Positions 17,169 through 27,339 are shown, counted from the first letter of the stretch. The stretch: 64,000 nucleotides of DNA from Rickettsia endosymbiont of Ceutorhynchus obstrictus (GCF_964026565.1 NZ_OZ032162.1:434001-498000); one strand, 5' to 3'. Notes: generated from the letters alone by a model not told the origin. Made by a program: numbers and translations.

Positions 17169-19040
17169 TTAAAGACGAGTCTGTAGTTTTTTCCCTCTTG
17201 TTCTATCTTCTAATTTGGTTTGAACCGTTTTTTTAACCGCTTCAAGCCTTTTTGTTTGGATTCCCTCTTTACCTCGATGTTTTAATAATGTATTACCAAT
17301 TTTTACGCTTCCCTCTATAATACTTTCTGTTTTATAAAGCTTAGTTAAATTATCCGATGAAATTTTTTCTACAAAGTAATTTGATATGTTTGATAACCCT
17401 ATTTTTTTACAAAAATTTGCCATCTTGTAATATACTTTATCTTTACCGATTAAATCGGGAGTGGTGAGGTTTATAAGTTTTGTGGTATCTTCGATATTCT
17501 TTTTATAATCTGGGTCACTTTTTATAATATTAATATCTTGATCGGTAAGATATTGTTCTTTTTTTAACTTACTCATGACTTTATCATAAAATTCTTCTAC
17601 TTTTTTGTCGGATACTTCTTTACCTATCACCTGTTTTGTAAAATCATGAACTAAAGATTCTAATTTCTCTCCGACAACTTTATCTTGGGTACGCATTGCT
17701 GCTGCAGGATCAAGATTTTGTATAATTCTTGTGTTTTTTGTAACTGAAACTTCTTTTTGTTCCCATTCTCCTTTTGGATTTTTTTGCCATTGTTGTTCTT
17801 GCACTATTTCTTGTTTAGAACCCTTGGAAACTTTAATTTTATAATCATTTTCATAAGCCCAATCTAGTGCATTTTTTCCTTCGATTTGAATATTATTATG
17901 AGCTGCATATTCAACCGGGTCTTTAATAGGAGAATTCGCAAATACTTCTAACCAACCGCCTTGTTTAAATTCAGGTAGTACGTTACTAAACTTCGTTACT
18001 ATTTCAGCACTTTTGGCAACTTCCTTCATGTTAGTAAGATTTTCCCTTATATTATCCTTATAGAATTTTCTTAAATCATCAAAGTTGTTAATTGTAATAG
18101 CTGCGTATTCGTTATCTTTAAATTTTGCGAGTCCGGTAATTCCTTTTGGATCAAATCCGGATTTTTTTAACTCATCAATTTTTTGATCAACTATCGCCTC
18201 CATCTGTTTTTCATCAAATTGCTTTATCATTTGATTTAGTGATTCACTATATTTATTAATACTAAATGATAAATTACCTGCTTTAATAGCAGCTCCATAT
18301 CCAACACCGGGATACGAAAACATTGCGGATGTGGATTGAACCATAGCACCAAAATCTTGATGATATATTATAAAAGATCTGCCGTGATCAATTTTATTTA
18401 CTGTTTTGCCGTCTTGTACCATTAAATTACCTGCGTGGTAATCTCCTTCTCCTAACATATGACAAGCCGCTATTACTTTTTCAAACCCTTCTAATTTCTT
18501 TAAATTTTTATCATCTGCTCTAACTCTAGTTGCACCTGCTAAACCTGAAAATTCGGCAAGTTGTACAACATTATTAAAGAATTTAGAACGTACATAAAGT
18601 GAATTTTGATGTTCTTTATCAGGTTTTACTAATTCTTCTTTAGGAGCTTGATCATACAATAAAAATTGATACATGGTAGAGCCTATTAACTCCTGCACAC
18701 CATCTCTACGATCGTTAATAGCCTGTTTTCGTTGTTTCTGATCTTTTATTTTTAAGCACTCATTATGAGTTTTATAAAATTGTTTTAAGATAAAAATATT
18801 ACCGGTTCCATCCTCTTGAGCGACATATCCCGCAGATATACCGGCTTGTTTAGCTCCTTTTTCTATAAATTCACTTTGCGAAGCAATTGTTTTATCGCGC
18901 AGCATATTTTCAACTTCATTAAATTTTGAGTTTTTAATATCTCTTTTTTTTAACTCATCTAACTCTGCTTGAAGTTCTCTTTGATTTTGCTCAATTAATT
19001 TTTGTGTAAGCAATTCTTCACGAGTTTTATTTTCAGCCAT
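17169..19040 (-). CDS. Risk1-like phosphatidylinositol kinase effector candidate
   Basis: 623 residues, mostly charged, with no signal peptide. The N-terminal half has kinase-like hallmarks: GTGNIFILKQFY around 78-89 (candidate ATP-binding lysine K86), GEGDYHAGNL at 197-206 giving a D-x-H-x-x-N catalytic loop (D200, H202, N205), and KIDHGRSF at 216-223 giving a DHG activation-loop motif. This arrangement is that of PI3/PI4 kinase-type enzymes and of the Rickettsia secreted PI3-kinase Risk1, which acts on host phosphoinositides during entry and vacuole escape. The C-terminal half (about 230-623) is helical, Lys-rich and unassigned. The assignment rests on motifs and on my memory of the Risk1 family, not on an alignment. 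Confidence 0.65.
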   Translation of the reverse strand: MAENKTREELLTQKLIEQNQRELQAELDELKKRDIKNSKFNEVENMLRDKTIASQSEFIEKGAKQAGISAGYVAQEDGTGNIFILKQFYKTHNECLKIKDQKQRKQAINDRRDGVQELIGSTMYQFLLYDQAPKEELVKPDKEHQNSLYVRSKFFNNVVQLAEFSGLAGATRVRADDKNLKKLEGFEKVIAACHMLGEGDYHAGNLMVQDGKTVNKIDHGRSFIIYHQDFGAMVQSTSAMFSYPGVGYGAAIKAGNLSFSINKYSESLNQMIKQFDEKQMEAIVDQKIDELKKSGFDPKGITGLAKFKDNEYAAITINNFDDLRKFYKDNIRENLTNMKEVAKSAEIVTKFSNVLPEFKQGGWLEVFANSPIKDPVEYAAHNNIQIEGKNALDWAYENDYKIKVSKGSKQEIVQEQQWQKNPKGEWEQKEVSVTKNTRIIQNLDPAAAMRTQDKVVGEKLESLVHDFTKQVIGKEVSDKKVEEFYDKVMSKLKKEQYLTDQDINIIKSDPDYKKNIEDTTKLINLTTPDLIGKDKVYYKMANFCKKIGLSNISNYFVEKISSDNLTKLYKTESIIEGSVKIGNTLLKHRGKEGIQTKRLEAVKKTVQTKLEDRTRGKKLQTRL

Positions 19041-19086
19041 ATGGATTAATATTTTATGTGATAATCTTAAGACCCTACCATAATAA

Positions 19087-21075
19087 TTAACTCAATTCAA
19101 GTGCTGCTTCTTCTAGGGTTTTTAGTTGGTCACGTAATTTTGCCGCTTGTTCAAATTCTAGATTGCCGGCAGCGGCGTACATTTCTTTTTTAAGTTTTTC
19201 GATATGGGATTTTAATTTAGCCGGGTTGTCAAATAACAAATGGGTTTGTTTTTTATCTTGCAGTTTATTATCTACTTTCTCTAGCTCCATTAAGGCATGA
19301 ATAGTGCGGTTAATAGTTTTCGGGATTATATTATTTTTCTTGTTATACTCTTCCTGAATATTCCTTCTACGTAAAGTTTCACTAAGAGCTTTGTCGATAG
19401 ATTTAGTCATTTTATCGGCATAAAGTATTACTCTGCCTTCGCTATTTCTGGCAGCCCTGCCGATAGTTTGGATTAGCGACACTTCCGAGCGTAAAAATCC
19501 TTCTTTATCGGCATCCAAAATCGCCACTAACCCGCATTCAGGAATGTCAAGCCCTTCGCGGAGTAAATTTATCCCGACTAATACGTCTATCGTCCCTTGC
19601 CTTAAATCCCTTAAGATTTCAATACGCTCAAGCGTATGAACGTTAGAATGTAAATAAGATGTTTTGTAATTTAATTCCTGCAAATAGCTAGTTAAATCTT
19701 CTGCCATTTTTTTAGTAAGGGTAGTAACTAATACCCTAAAACCTTTCTGCAGGGTAGCCTGAATTTCTCCGACTAAATCCTCTACTTGATTACTTGCCGG
19801 TTTTACTATACATTCCGGATCGAGTAGACCGGTTGGTCTAATAATTTGCTCGATTAAATTGTCGCCTGACTCTTGGAGTTCAAAAGGCGACGGTGTCGCC
19901 GATACAAAAATAGTTTGCGGTCTAAAAGCTTCCCATTCTTCAAATTTTAAAGGTCTATTATCAAGAGCGGAAGGAAGGCGGAAGCCATGCTCGACTAATA
20001 CTTCTTTTCGCGCCCTGTCACCGTTATACATCGCTCTAATTTGCGGTACCGATACATGACTTTCATCAACGAATAATAACGCATCTTTCGGAAGATACTC
20101 AAATAAAGTCGGCGGTGGGTCGCCGGGTTTTCTGCCGGTAAAGAGACGAGAATAATTTTCAATACCTTTGCAACTACCGGTTTCGGTTAACATTTCTAAA
20201 TCATATTGCGTACGTTGATTAAGTCTTTGAAATTCTAACAATCTATCCTGGGATTTTAAGAAAGTTAAGCGTTGTCGTAATTCATCTTCAATTTGCAAGA
20301 TAGCTTTTTGTACTGCTTCTTTCGGCATGACAAAATGCGAATTACCGTAAATTATAGCTTTATCAAGTTTTGCCAGCTTCTCACCGGTCAGCGGATCAAA
20401 TTCGTGAATATGCTCCAACTCATTACCGAAAAATGACAAACGCCAAGCTCTCTCGCTATAGTGCGAAGGAAAAACATCAATATTATCGCCTTTTACCCTA
20501 AAAGCTCCGCGCTCAAAACCGATATCATTACGCTCATACTGCAAATTTACTAAATCATTCAGTAATTTATCTCGCGGATAGATTTCGCCGGGCTGTAAAT
20601 TAATCGTCATTTGATAATAAAGATCGGGCGAGCCGAGACCGTAAATACAGGAAATAGAAGCGACGACTATTACATCCCGACGTTCAAGCAATGACCTAGT
20701 GGCGGAGTGACGGAGTAAATCTATCCGTTCGTTAATAGAAGAGTCTTTTTCAATGAAAGTATCCGTCCGTGCTATATAGGCTTCAGGCTGATAATAGTCG
20801 TAATATGAAACAAAATACTCGACGGCATTCTGCGGAAAAATCGATTTCATCTCTGAATAAATTTGTGCGGCAAGTGTTTTATTATGAGCCATAATAAGTG
20901 CCGGTCTGCCGGTTCTAGCAATGATATTTGCCATAGTAAAAGTTTTACCGGAGCCGGTAATGCCTAGTAGCATTTGAGAGCGTTCCTTAGCTGCCAGTCC
21001 TTTGACAATCTTATCTATCGCTTTCGGCTGATCACCCGCTGGTTTATATTCTGATATAATCGAAAAATTATTCAT
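19087..21075 (-). CDS. uvrB: UvrABC excinuclease subunit B
   Basis: 662 residues, full length. UvrB verifies DNA damage handed over by UvrA and recruits UvrC. The Walker A motif GITGSGKT is at residues 39-46, the beta-hairpin region around [11 protein letters not shown] at about 92-102, and helicase motif VI (QTIGRAARN) near 540. The C-terminal UVR motif that contacts UvrC is at about 620-655 ([20 protein letters not shown]). The gene ends 46 bases upstream of the Risk1-like start, so co-transcription is possible. It is divergent from grxC. Confidence 0.98.
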   Translation of the reverse strand: MNNFSIISEYKPAGDQPKAIDKIVKGLAAKERSQMLLGITGSGKTFTMANIIARTGRPALIMAHNKTLAAQIYSEMKSIFPQNAVEYFVSYYDYYQPEAYIARTDTFIEKDSSINERIDLLRHSATRSLLERRDVIVVASISCIYGLGSPDLYYQMTINLQPGEIYPRDKLLNDLVNLQYERNDIGFERGAFRVKGDNIDVFPSHYSERAWRLSFFGNELEHIHEFDPLTGEKLAKLDKAIIYGNSHFVMPKEAVQKAILQIEDELRQRLTFLKSQDRLLEFQRLNQRTQYDLEMLTETGSCKGIENYSRLFTGRKPGDPPPTLFEYLPKDALLFVDESHVSVPQIRAMYNGDRARKEVLVEHGFRLPSALDNRPLKFEEWEAFRPQTIFVSATPSPFELQESGDNLIEQIIRPTGLLDPECIVKPASNQVEDLVGEIQATLQKGFRVLVTTLTKKMAEDLTSYLQELNYKTSYLHSNVHTLERIEILRDLRQGTIDVLVGINLLREGLDIPECGLVAILDADKEGFLRSEVSLIQTIGRAARNSEGRVILYADKMTKSIDKALSETLRRRNIQEEYNKKNNIIPKTINRTIHALMELEKVDNKLQDKKQTHLLFDNPAKLKSHIEKLKKEMYAAAGNLEFEQAAKLRDQLKTLEEAALELS

Positions 21076-21143
21076 CTATTTACTTGATTTAAAAATTATC
21101 GTGCTAGATAATAACCTAAAATTATATAAAAAAATATACTATT

Positions 21144-21455
21144 ATGAATAAAACTATTTTACATACCGTTATTATTTATACGCTTGCTCATTGCCCTTTT
21201 TGCATTAAGGCGAAAGCATTACTTGACGACAAGCATGTTGCTTATCAGGAAATAGCAGTTGAGGATTTTACCGAAGAACAACGTGAAATATTGATAAAAA
21301 AAGCCGGCGGCAAAAAAACCGTTCCGCAAATATTTATTGATAATGTGCATATCGGTGGATGTGACGATTTATTCGCTCTTGAAAAAGAGGGAAGGCTGGA
21401 TAAGTTGTTAGAAGGTCAACCGAAAAAAGTTCCCTCCGCCGCTCTTGAGGGTTAA
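21144..21455 (+). CDS. grxC: Glutaredoxin 3 (dithiol)
   Basis: 103 residues. The active site CPFC lies at residues 17-20, the cis-proline loop TVPQIFI near 58-64 and the GGCDDL glutathione-binding segment near 70-75, all diagnostic for class I dithiol glutaredoxins that reduce protein disulfides with glutathione. It is divergent from uvrB with a 68-bp gap and followed by repeats. Confidence 0.95.
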   Translation: MNKTILHTVIIYTLAHCPFCIKAKALLDDKHVAYQEIAVEDFTEEQREILIKKAGGKKTVPQIFIDNVHIGGCDDLFALEKEGRLDKLLEGQPKKVPSAALEG

Positions 21456-21525
21456 TAGTTATTGTGGGAAGGCGCTGTTGCGTGGACCGGGATTAACACT
21501 TTTGATGTCATTCCCGCCTATGCGG

Positions 21526-21732
21526 GGCGTTGTTGCATGGCTACCAGAATCGTCATTGCGAGGAGGCATTTATGCCGACGTGGCAATCCAGTTAAACATA
21601 TTTTTATACTAAACTTGTTTAGTATTCTAATTAAATCCCTCATTACATTCGGGATAGCCTGGATTGCCGCAGCCACTTCGTGGCTTCGCAATGACGAGTT
21701 TTTTATTAATTTTCGAGCCATGCAACAACGCC
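21526..21732. mobile_element. 207-bp MITE, copy 2
   Basis: Same sequence as the 16733 and 50754 copies, with GGCGTTGTTGCATGG ends, and it again splits a GTCATTCCCGCC repeat. The flanks CCTATGCGG and GCCTTTAGC do not match, so this copy was probably rearranged after insertion. It fills most of the 407-bp gap between grxC and the ABC transporter; a GTGGGAATGACAT remnant follows to about 21800. Confidence 0.9.
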
Positions 21733-21862
21733 GCCTTTAGCTAGAAATGACACACGGCACTTTTTTAGAGCCACGCAACAATGCCCCACGTGGGAATGAC
21801 ATCCTAATATCTTTTTCCTTAAACCGATAAGCTCAAAAAATATAACAATAACAACCTAAATA

Positions 21863-23635
21863 ATGACTGAAAAACCTTTAAAAAAGAATGCATTTTCTTC
21901 TCTTCTACCCTATCTATGGTCTAAAGATTTTAATATTCGCTTGCGTGTTATCGCCTCGCTTGTTTGCCTAATAATAGCTAAAATAGTCAATATATTAGTT
22001 CCGATTGTCTATAAATATGTAATAGACGGATTAAATAATAATATAGCTCTATCGGTAATTATCGGTCTGATTATTGCTTACGGCGGAACAAAAATATTTA
22101 CGCAAATATTTAGTGAGTTACGTAATTTTATTTTTGCGAAAGTAGGGCATCAAGCCACACGTTTAATTGCTCTAAATGTGTTTAAGCATATGCATAATCT
22201 TAGTATGCGCTTTCATCTGGATCGTAAGACCGGCGGGCTTAGTAGATCGATAGAGAGGGGGACTAAGGGCATTGAGTCGGTGCTGCGTTATTCGTTGTTT
22301 AACATCATTCCGACAAGTGTAGAAGTGATATTAGTTTGTGCAATGCTATGGTATGTTTACGGTATTTGGTTTGCGATAACTATTTTAGTTACGATGATTG
22401 TTTATACTATTTATACTTTTTCAATTAGTCAGTGGCGGATTTCCTTTGCAAGAGAGATGAATCAGAGCGATAACGTAGCTAATAATAGAGCAATTGATAG
22501 TTTATTGAATTTTGAAACGGTTAAATATTTCGGTAATGAAGAATATGAAGCTAAAAAATTTGATGAAGCATTAGTAACATATGAAAAATCCGCTGTAAAA
22601 ACTACTACGAGCCTGTCTATTTTAAATATCGGTCAAGATGTTATTATATCACTTGGTCTAGTTAGCCTTATGATGCTTTCCGCTATTGCCATCGAGCATA
22701 ATAAAATGACGGTCGGCGATTTGATTATGGTTAATTCTTATCTTTTTCAATTATCTATTCCGCTGTCTATGCTCGGTTTTGCTTATCGAGAAATCAAGAA
22801 TGCTATAATTAGTATGGAAGATATGTTTCAGTTACTGGATATCCCGGCTGAAATACAGGATCCTCCTACTAGTGCGATATTTGAAATATCAAACGGGGTG
22901 ATAGCTTTTGAAAATGTAAGTTTTGCTTATAACTACGAGCGACCTATTTTGCATAACATAAATTTTACTATTGAAAGCGGTAAAACTTTGGCTATTGTGG
23001 GTAGCAGCGGGGCGGGTAAGTCAACAATCTCGCGGTTACTTTTTAGATTTTACGACGTAACAGACGGAAAAATTACTATTGACGGGCAGGATATAAGAGA
23101 AGTTACGCAACAATCACTGCGAGGAGCTATCGGGATCGTTCCGCAAGATACCGTTTTATTTAACGACACTATTTATTATAATATTGCTTACGGTAATAAC
23201 TCCGCTTCATATGATGAGGTCTTAAAGGCTTCCGCCAATGCGCATATTCATGAATTTATTACCTCGTTGCCGGAAGGATATAATGCAATGGTAGGCGAGC
23301 GGGGGCTTAAACTTTCCGGCGGAGAGAAGCAACGCATTGCCATTGCTCGAACTATCCTTAAAAATCCGTCAATATATATTTTTGATGAAGCTACCTCTTC
23401 GCTTGATACTAAAACCGAGAAGTTAATTCAAGCTAGCCTTAAGGAAATCTCAAGCCACCGCACCACCTTAATCATTGCCCATAGATTATCGACAATTATC
23501 GATGCCGATGAAATTATCGTTATAGATAACGGCTATATAGTAGAGCGAGGGAATCACCGAACTTTATTAACACAAAAAGGTCGTTACGCCGAATTATGGT
23601 ATAAGCAGCAGGAAGAGGATATATTGGACAGATAG
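21863..23635 (+). CDS. Atm1-type ABC exporter (half transporter)
   Basis: 590 residues: an exporter membrane domain (about 20-320) followed by an ATPase domain with Walker A GSSGAGKST (about 378-386), signature LSGGEKQ (about 482) and Walker B IYIFDEATSSLD (about 505). The segment TRSIERGTKGI-like GGLSRSIERGTKGIE in the first cytoplasmic loop and the conserved NFETVKYFGNE are hallmarks of the mitochondrial Atm1/ABCB7 group, whose closest bacterial relatives are in Rickettsiales. Such proteins export a glutathione-linked sulfur or iron-sulfur precursor. The adjacent grxC (glutathione-dependent) is suggestive but may be chance. Confidence 0.9.
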   Translation: MTEKPLKKNAFSSLLPYLWSKDFNIRLRVIASLVCLIIAKIVNILVPIVYKYVIDGLNNNIALSVIIGLIIAYGGTKIFTQIFSELRNFIFAKVGHQATRLIALNVFKHMHNLSMRFHLDRKTGGLSRSIERGTKGIESVLRYSLFNIIPTSVEVILVCAMLWYVYGIWFAITILVTMIVYTIYTFSISQWRISFAREMNQSDNVANNRAIDSLLNFETVKYFGNEEYEAKKFDEALVTYEKSAVKTTTSLSILNIGQDVIISLGLVSLMMLSAIAIEHNKMTVGDLIMVNSYLFQLSIPLSMLGFAYREIKNAIISMEDMFQLLDIPAEIQDPPTSAIFEISNGVIAFENVSFAYNYERPILHNINFTIESGKTLAIVGSSGAGKSTISRLLFRFYDVTDGKITIDGQDIREVTQQSLRGAIGIVPQDTVLFNDTIYYNIAYGNNSASYDEVLKASANAHIHEFITSLPEGYNAMVGERGLKLSGGEKQRIAIARTILKNPSIYIFDEATSSLDTKTEKLIQASLKEISSHRTTLIIAHRLSTIIDADEIIVIDNGYIVERGNHRTLLTQKGRYAELWYKQQEEDILDR

Positions 23636-23714
23636 TAAAGCGTCATAGCAAGGCGATATCAATATTATTGCGTGGATGGTTAAAATCACTTAAAATTGTC
23701 ATACCGTGGTCAAG

Positions 23715-23902
23715 CCCACTACTGTACGAACGTTGAAAAAAGGCTGTGTCATGCCGTGACTTGATCACGGCATCCAGGAAAATAAAGCCATATTAGACTT
23801 ATTTTAGAATCTTTTTATGATATTATAAGCTGGATTCCGTGGTCGTAGCCACGGAATGACAGAATTTTTACCTCTTTATTTAAACGTTCGTACAGTAGTG
23901 GG
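23715..23902. mobile_element. CCCACTACTG element (188-bp family), copy 2
   Basis: Complete 188-bp copy with 20-bp inverted ends, flanked by TCAAG at 23710-23714 and 23903-23907. It interrupts a CCGTGGTCAAGCCACGG palindrome. Together with remnants of a GTTGCGTGGATGG MITE it makes up the 309-bp gap between the Atm1-like gene and the convergent helicase gene. Confidence 0.93.
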
Positions 23903-23944
23903 TCAAGCCACGGTATGACAGTTTCGCAGGAATAACATCGTTAC

Positions 23945-26731
23945 TTATACTTCATAAATCATAGAGCCGTATTTGGTTGTTTTAGCGTAATTCTGCATTG
24001 ATTTTGCTACAAGTTCATACCAACAATTTTCGGGTACAGTGTCATCTCGATCGCTTGATACAAGCGAATTTTTCTGGATTCGCCTGTACTCACGTACTCT
24101 AGTACGGTAGCTTAGCTCTCCCTTAAATTCATCTTGTCTGAAGCTTTCTGAATTTAGCTGTATTTTCCGTTTATTACTATAGCCGCAAATAATTAAACGG
24201 TCTTCCGCTCTAGTCATAGCAACGTAAAGTAGCCTAATATATTCTTGTATATCTTTTTGTCGTTCTTGTTCCTTTAAATTTTTGAAGAAATCAGGGCTAT
24301 TACTAGTTTGCGTAGAAAAAAACATTTTTCCCTCCTCAGTCCAGATAAATTTGTTTTTGTTAATAGGCATTATAGTATTATCGCATAATATAACAATCGG
24401 GGATTGCAGACCCTTAGAGCCGTGGACGGTCATTATTCTTATTTTATCCGAATGCTCAATATCCCGTTTAATTTTAATGTCGTTATTTTCAAACCAAGCT
24501 ACGAAGCCTTGTAAAGAATTATCAATTTTATGAGCATAATCAGCACTTAAAGAAAGCAATTCATTTATAGCGTCATCACTATCCGCTCCGTTGGTGATAT
24601 TTAAAATTTCTCTTAAATTTAAATTATTAATTACTGAAATAAAAAAATTTCCGGCATTTGAAGTTTGATAGATGTCTATCAAGTAACTTAATTTTTCATA
24701 TATATTTTTATAAAGTAAAATCTTATCAAATAAAGTTGCCCATAATGAATTATTACTGCGGCTTAAAGCAAGCTCGTATAATTGTTCTTCGCTCATACCG
24801 ATTATCGGCGATTTAAGGAGGCTTGCCAGATTTAAATCGTCATCCGGTAATAAAACAAATTTAGCTATTGCCGTTAAATCCATTACCGATAAGTTTTCTT
24901 TTAGCGTTACCCTGTCACTGCCTTCTACCTTAAGCCCTGATTGTTTAAGGTGATTTATTAATCCATTACTAAACTCGTCTCTTTTTCTAACCAAAATCAT
25001 AAAATCCCTTTCCGTTATTTCTTTACCGGTAGAGGGTAAAATCTTTCTACTCTCTATTTGCTCTTTTATGAAATCAGTTACCCTATGAATAAGTAGCTCG
25101 GCGGGTGATAGTGATTTATTATAATCTTGCGGGAGCGGCCAAAATAATTCTTCTTTTTTATCTGCGACAACTAACGGCCATAGTTCAACACTGCCGCTAT
25201 GGGATTTATTAGCTTTACGGAATGAAGAAATAAAAGGATTATCCGAAATAAACAGCCTAGGGTTATCGATTTTTATTTGTTTTAAAACTTTGTGAACAAC
25301 ATATAAAATTTCTTCGGTTGACCTATATGACCATTCCAGCGTAATATTTTTAAATTTTTTATTAGCTGCAACTAGATTATTTTTTAAAATATCATTAACG
25401 CTATTAAAAACAGTAAGGTTAGACCCTTGAAAACTAAAAATTGATTGTTTTTCGTCTCCAACTATAAAAATACTGCTATTAGGTCCGGAAGCGGCATTAA
25501 ATTCTGTTATGATTGCGCTAATAATTTCCCATTGCGAAGGGCTAGTATCTTGCGCCTCATCAACAAGTATATGATTTATTTCACCTTCTAGCTTATGTAA
25601 TAACCATCCCTTATTATCACTATTAATTAATAATAATTTTGTATAATAAATTAAATCGTCATAATCGAGGAAGTTATTATCCAGCTTATATTTCTCATAT
25701 TTTTTAAGGAAAATTTGCGCGAGTTTAGTAAGTAAATCGGAATAATAAGTTATTTCTTCTATTTTACTTAATTGATCTAACCTATAAACTTCAACGCTAA
25801 TATTTTCAAGTTTTGCTAGCAACTCCGGATATTGCTTTTTTAATTCGCCTGATAAAATACTCTTCCGTTTACTGCCTTCTTTAGTAAAAAATAATTCTTT
25901 CGGGTTAATAGTTAAGGAATATTTTACCAATAAAGATTTCACAGTGTCATAAATAGTTGATAATTGCTTAAAGGCAGATAACTCATTATGTAGTTCACTG
26001 TTCGTAAATGAAGAGTTGTCATGCCGTGGCTTGACCACGGCGTCCAGTTTTTTAGAGTTTTTTCTGGACCTAGTTAGCAAGCCACGGGGTGACAACTCCA
26101 AGCCTTTTGTGTAAGAGCATACTTCCGCAGGCTCTAACGTAAATAATTTTTTAAATTTGATTTTCTGCGTTATTATTTCATCAAAAATATCTTGTATGGT
26201 CGTTTCATGAAAATTGGTAAGCAAAAAATTAATAAGAGAGTAATGTTTAGGGTTTAAATAAATCTCGCTTTTTATTTTCAGAAAAATATCTTGTAGTAAA
26301 GAGTCATCAAGAATTTGGAACTCCGGCGTTACACCGGCTTCAAGCGGAAAAGATTTAAGGATTTTTTGACAAAAGGCATGAATAGTATAAATATTTAGAG
26401 GCGATTCGGTATTTAATAATCTAGAATATAAAGTTTGAGCATTAGCTGTTTCATTAGCTGAAGGCTTTTCTCCCGTTATTAAAAAAAGCTCCTCCTCTAA
26501 TTTACTTACATCTGCAAGGGCAAAATTTTTGAGTTTATTACTAATCCTTGTTTGCATCTCTAAAGCAGCAGCATTAGTAAAAGTAAGGCAGAGAATATTT
26601 TTAAATTCCGTTCCTTTAATTAATAACCGTAAAACACGATCGGTTAGGATTTTTGTTTTACCTGTACCGGCAGATGCCGCCACCCAAACAGAATATTCAG
26701 GGTCTGATGCTTGTCTTTGTAAATCACTCAT
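23945..26731 (-). CDS. AddA-like UvrD-family helicase lacking the nuclease domain, with two repeat inserts
   Basis: 928 residues. The superfamily I helicase motifs are clear: motif I AASAGTGKTKIL near residue 18, motif II VDEAQDTSPSQW near 390, motif III GDEKQSIFSFQG near 427, and motif VI RLLYVAMTRAEDRLI near 840. This resembles AddA/RecB-type recombination helicases of alphaproteobacteria. The chain stops soon after the CWYELV segment, so the C-terminal PD-(D/E)xK nuclease domain is missing, and no addB is next to it. Two palindromic repeats are translated in frame: 26015-26096 (residues about 212-239) and 24035-24162 (about 857-899). Whether this is functional cannot be decided from sequence. 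Confidence 0.85.
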   Translation of the reverse strand: MSDLQRQASDPEYSVWVAASAGTGKTKILTDRVLRLLIKGTEFKNILCLTFTNAAALEMQTRISNKLKNFALADVSKLEEELFLITGEKPSANETANAQTLYSRLLNTESPLNIYTIHAFCQKILKSFPLEAGVTPEFQILDDSLLQDIFLKIKSEIYLNPKHYSLINFLLTNFHETTIQDIFDEIITQKIKFKKLFTLEPAEVCSYTKGLELSPRGLLTRSRKNSKKLDAVVKPRHDNSSFTNSELHNELSAFKQLSTIYDTVKSLLVKYSLTINPKELFFTKEGSKRKSILSGELKKQYPELLAKLENISVEVYRLDQLSKIEEITYYSDLLTKLAQIFLKKYEKYKLDNNFLDYDDLIYYTKLLLINSDNKGWLLHKLEGEINHILVDEAQDTSPSQWEIISAIITEFNAASGPNSSIFIVGDEKQSIFSFQGSNLTVFNSVNDILKNNLVAANKKFKNITLEWSYRSTEEILYVVHKVLKQIKIDNPRLFISDNPFISSFRKANKSHSGSVELWPLVVADKKEELFWPLPQDYNKSLSPAELLIHRVTDFIKEQIESRKILPSTGKEITERDFMILVRKRDEFSNGLINHLKQSGLKVEGSDRVTLKENLSVMDLTAIAKFVLLPDDDLNLASLLKSPIIGMSEEQLYELALSRSNNSLWATLFDKILLYKNIYEKLSYLIDIYQTSNAGNFFISVINNLNLREILNITNGADSDDAINELLSLSADYAHKIDNSLQGFVAWFENNDIKIKRDIEHSDKIRIMTVHGSKGLQSPIVILCDNTIMPINKNKFIWTEEGKMFFSTQTSNSPDFFKNLKEQERQKDIQEYIRLLYVAMTRAEDRLIICGYSNKRKIQLNSESFRQDEFKGELSYRTRVREYRRIQKNSLVSSDRDDTVPENCWYELVAKSMQNYAKTTKYGSMIYEV
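24035..24162 (-). repeat. 128-bp RPE inserted in frame near the C-terminus of the AddA-like gene
   Basis: Ends TACAG and CTGTA, with inner arms of the form GATCGCTTG...CAAGC. The minus-strand frame reads NSESFRQDEF and ELSYRTRVREYRR. Intergenic copies of the same family are at 33152-33279 and 40707-40838. Confidence 0.88.
26015..26096 (-). repeat. GTCATGCC palindrome inserted in frame in the AddA-like gene
   Basis: GTTGTCATGCCGTGGC...GGCGTCCAG and a mirrored GGACC...CACGGGGTGACAAC arm. The translated peptide (LTRSRKNSKKLDAVVKPRHDN) resembles peptides from intergenic copies and is foreign to helicases. Confidence 0.82.
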
Positions 26732-26815
26732 ATATACTCAGATAGAACTTCAAAAATTTGTATACTCTGGAGTTCATCTCTCAAAATACAAACAATTTCT
26801 ATGTCATTCCTGCGA

Positions 26816-27008
26816 GGTGTTGTTGCGTGGATACCCCAAACGTCATGGCGAAGCCACGTAGTGGCTGTGGCCATCCAGGCTATCCCGAATGTAATGAGGG
26901 ATTTAATTAGAATACTAAACAAGTTTAGTATTAAATTTATTTAACTGGATGGCCACGGCACCAAGAGGTGCCTCGCCATGACGATTTAGGCATCCACGCA
27001 ACAATGCC
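26816..27008. repeat. GGTGTTGTTGCGTGG MITE, CGTCATGGCG core
   Basis: 193-bp element filling the 329-bp gap upstream of the helicase gene. Ends GGTGTTGTTGCGTGG and CCACGCAACAATGCC; core CGTCATGGCGAAGCC...GGCCATCC mirrored by GGATGGCCACGG...CGCCATGACG. No target duplication recognised. Confidence 0.82.
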
Positions 27009-27060
27009 TACAGCAACTCGCAATGACGATATCTATCTTTAATTAGCAATGCCAAATTTT

Positions 27061-27339
27061 TTATATTTCTTTGTTCCACCATTTTTCCCTTTCTTGTGGT
27101 AACTCTGAATTTAAGGCTTCTGTTATTTCTGTCGTTTCTGCAAGATATTTTTTGGATTTTTTCATAGCGGCAAAGCTTTTTATAATGCCGGCTTGTTCAG
27201 TTTGAAACTGAAAATTACTTAGCTCATGTATAACAGCCTGACGAATAAACTCGGTTCGAGATACTCCGAGCTTTTTAGCAGCTTCACTACTAGCTATTGC
27301 TATATTGTCCGGTAAAGTAATAGATAAATTTGTCATATT
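27061..27339 (-). CDS. Orphan ribbon-helix-helix (CopG/MazE-like) antitoxin
   Basis: 92 residues starting MTNLSITLPDN at 27339; an in-frame ATG 15 bases further up is an alternative. The N-terminal SITLPDNIA...AAKKLGVSRTEFIRQAV is a ribbon-helix-helix DNA-binding domain of antitoxin type, followed by a toxin-binding-like tail ending WWNKEI. No toxin gene follows: the next bases downstream are a repeat. It is divergent from vapB with about 160 bases between. It could be a remnant of a lost toxin-antitoxin pair or a stand-alone regulator. Confidence 0.75.
   Translation of the reverse strand, partial: NMTNLSITLPDNIAIASSEAAKKLGVSRTEFIRQAVIHELSNFQFQTEQAGIIKSFAAMKKSKKYLAETTEITEALNSELPQEREKWWNKEI

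Noticed and set aside
21462..21740. Open frames within 207-bp MITEs (also 50720-51040, 58124-58391, 16710-16970)
   Set aside because: They recur wherever the element occurs, in both orientations, and have no ribosome binding sites or protein-family features.
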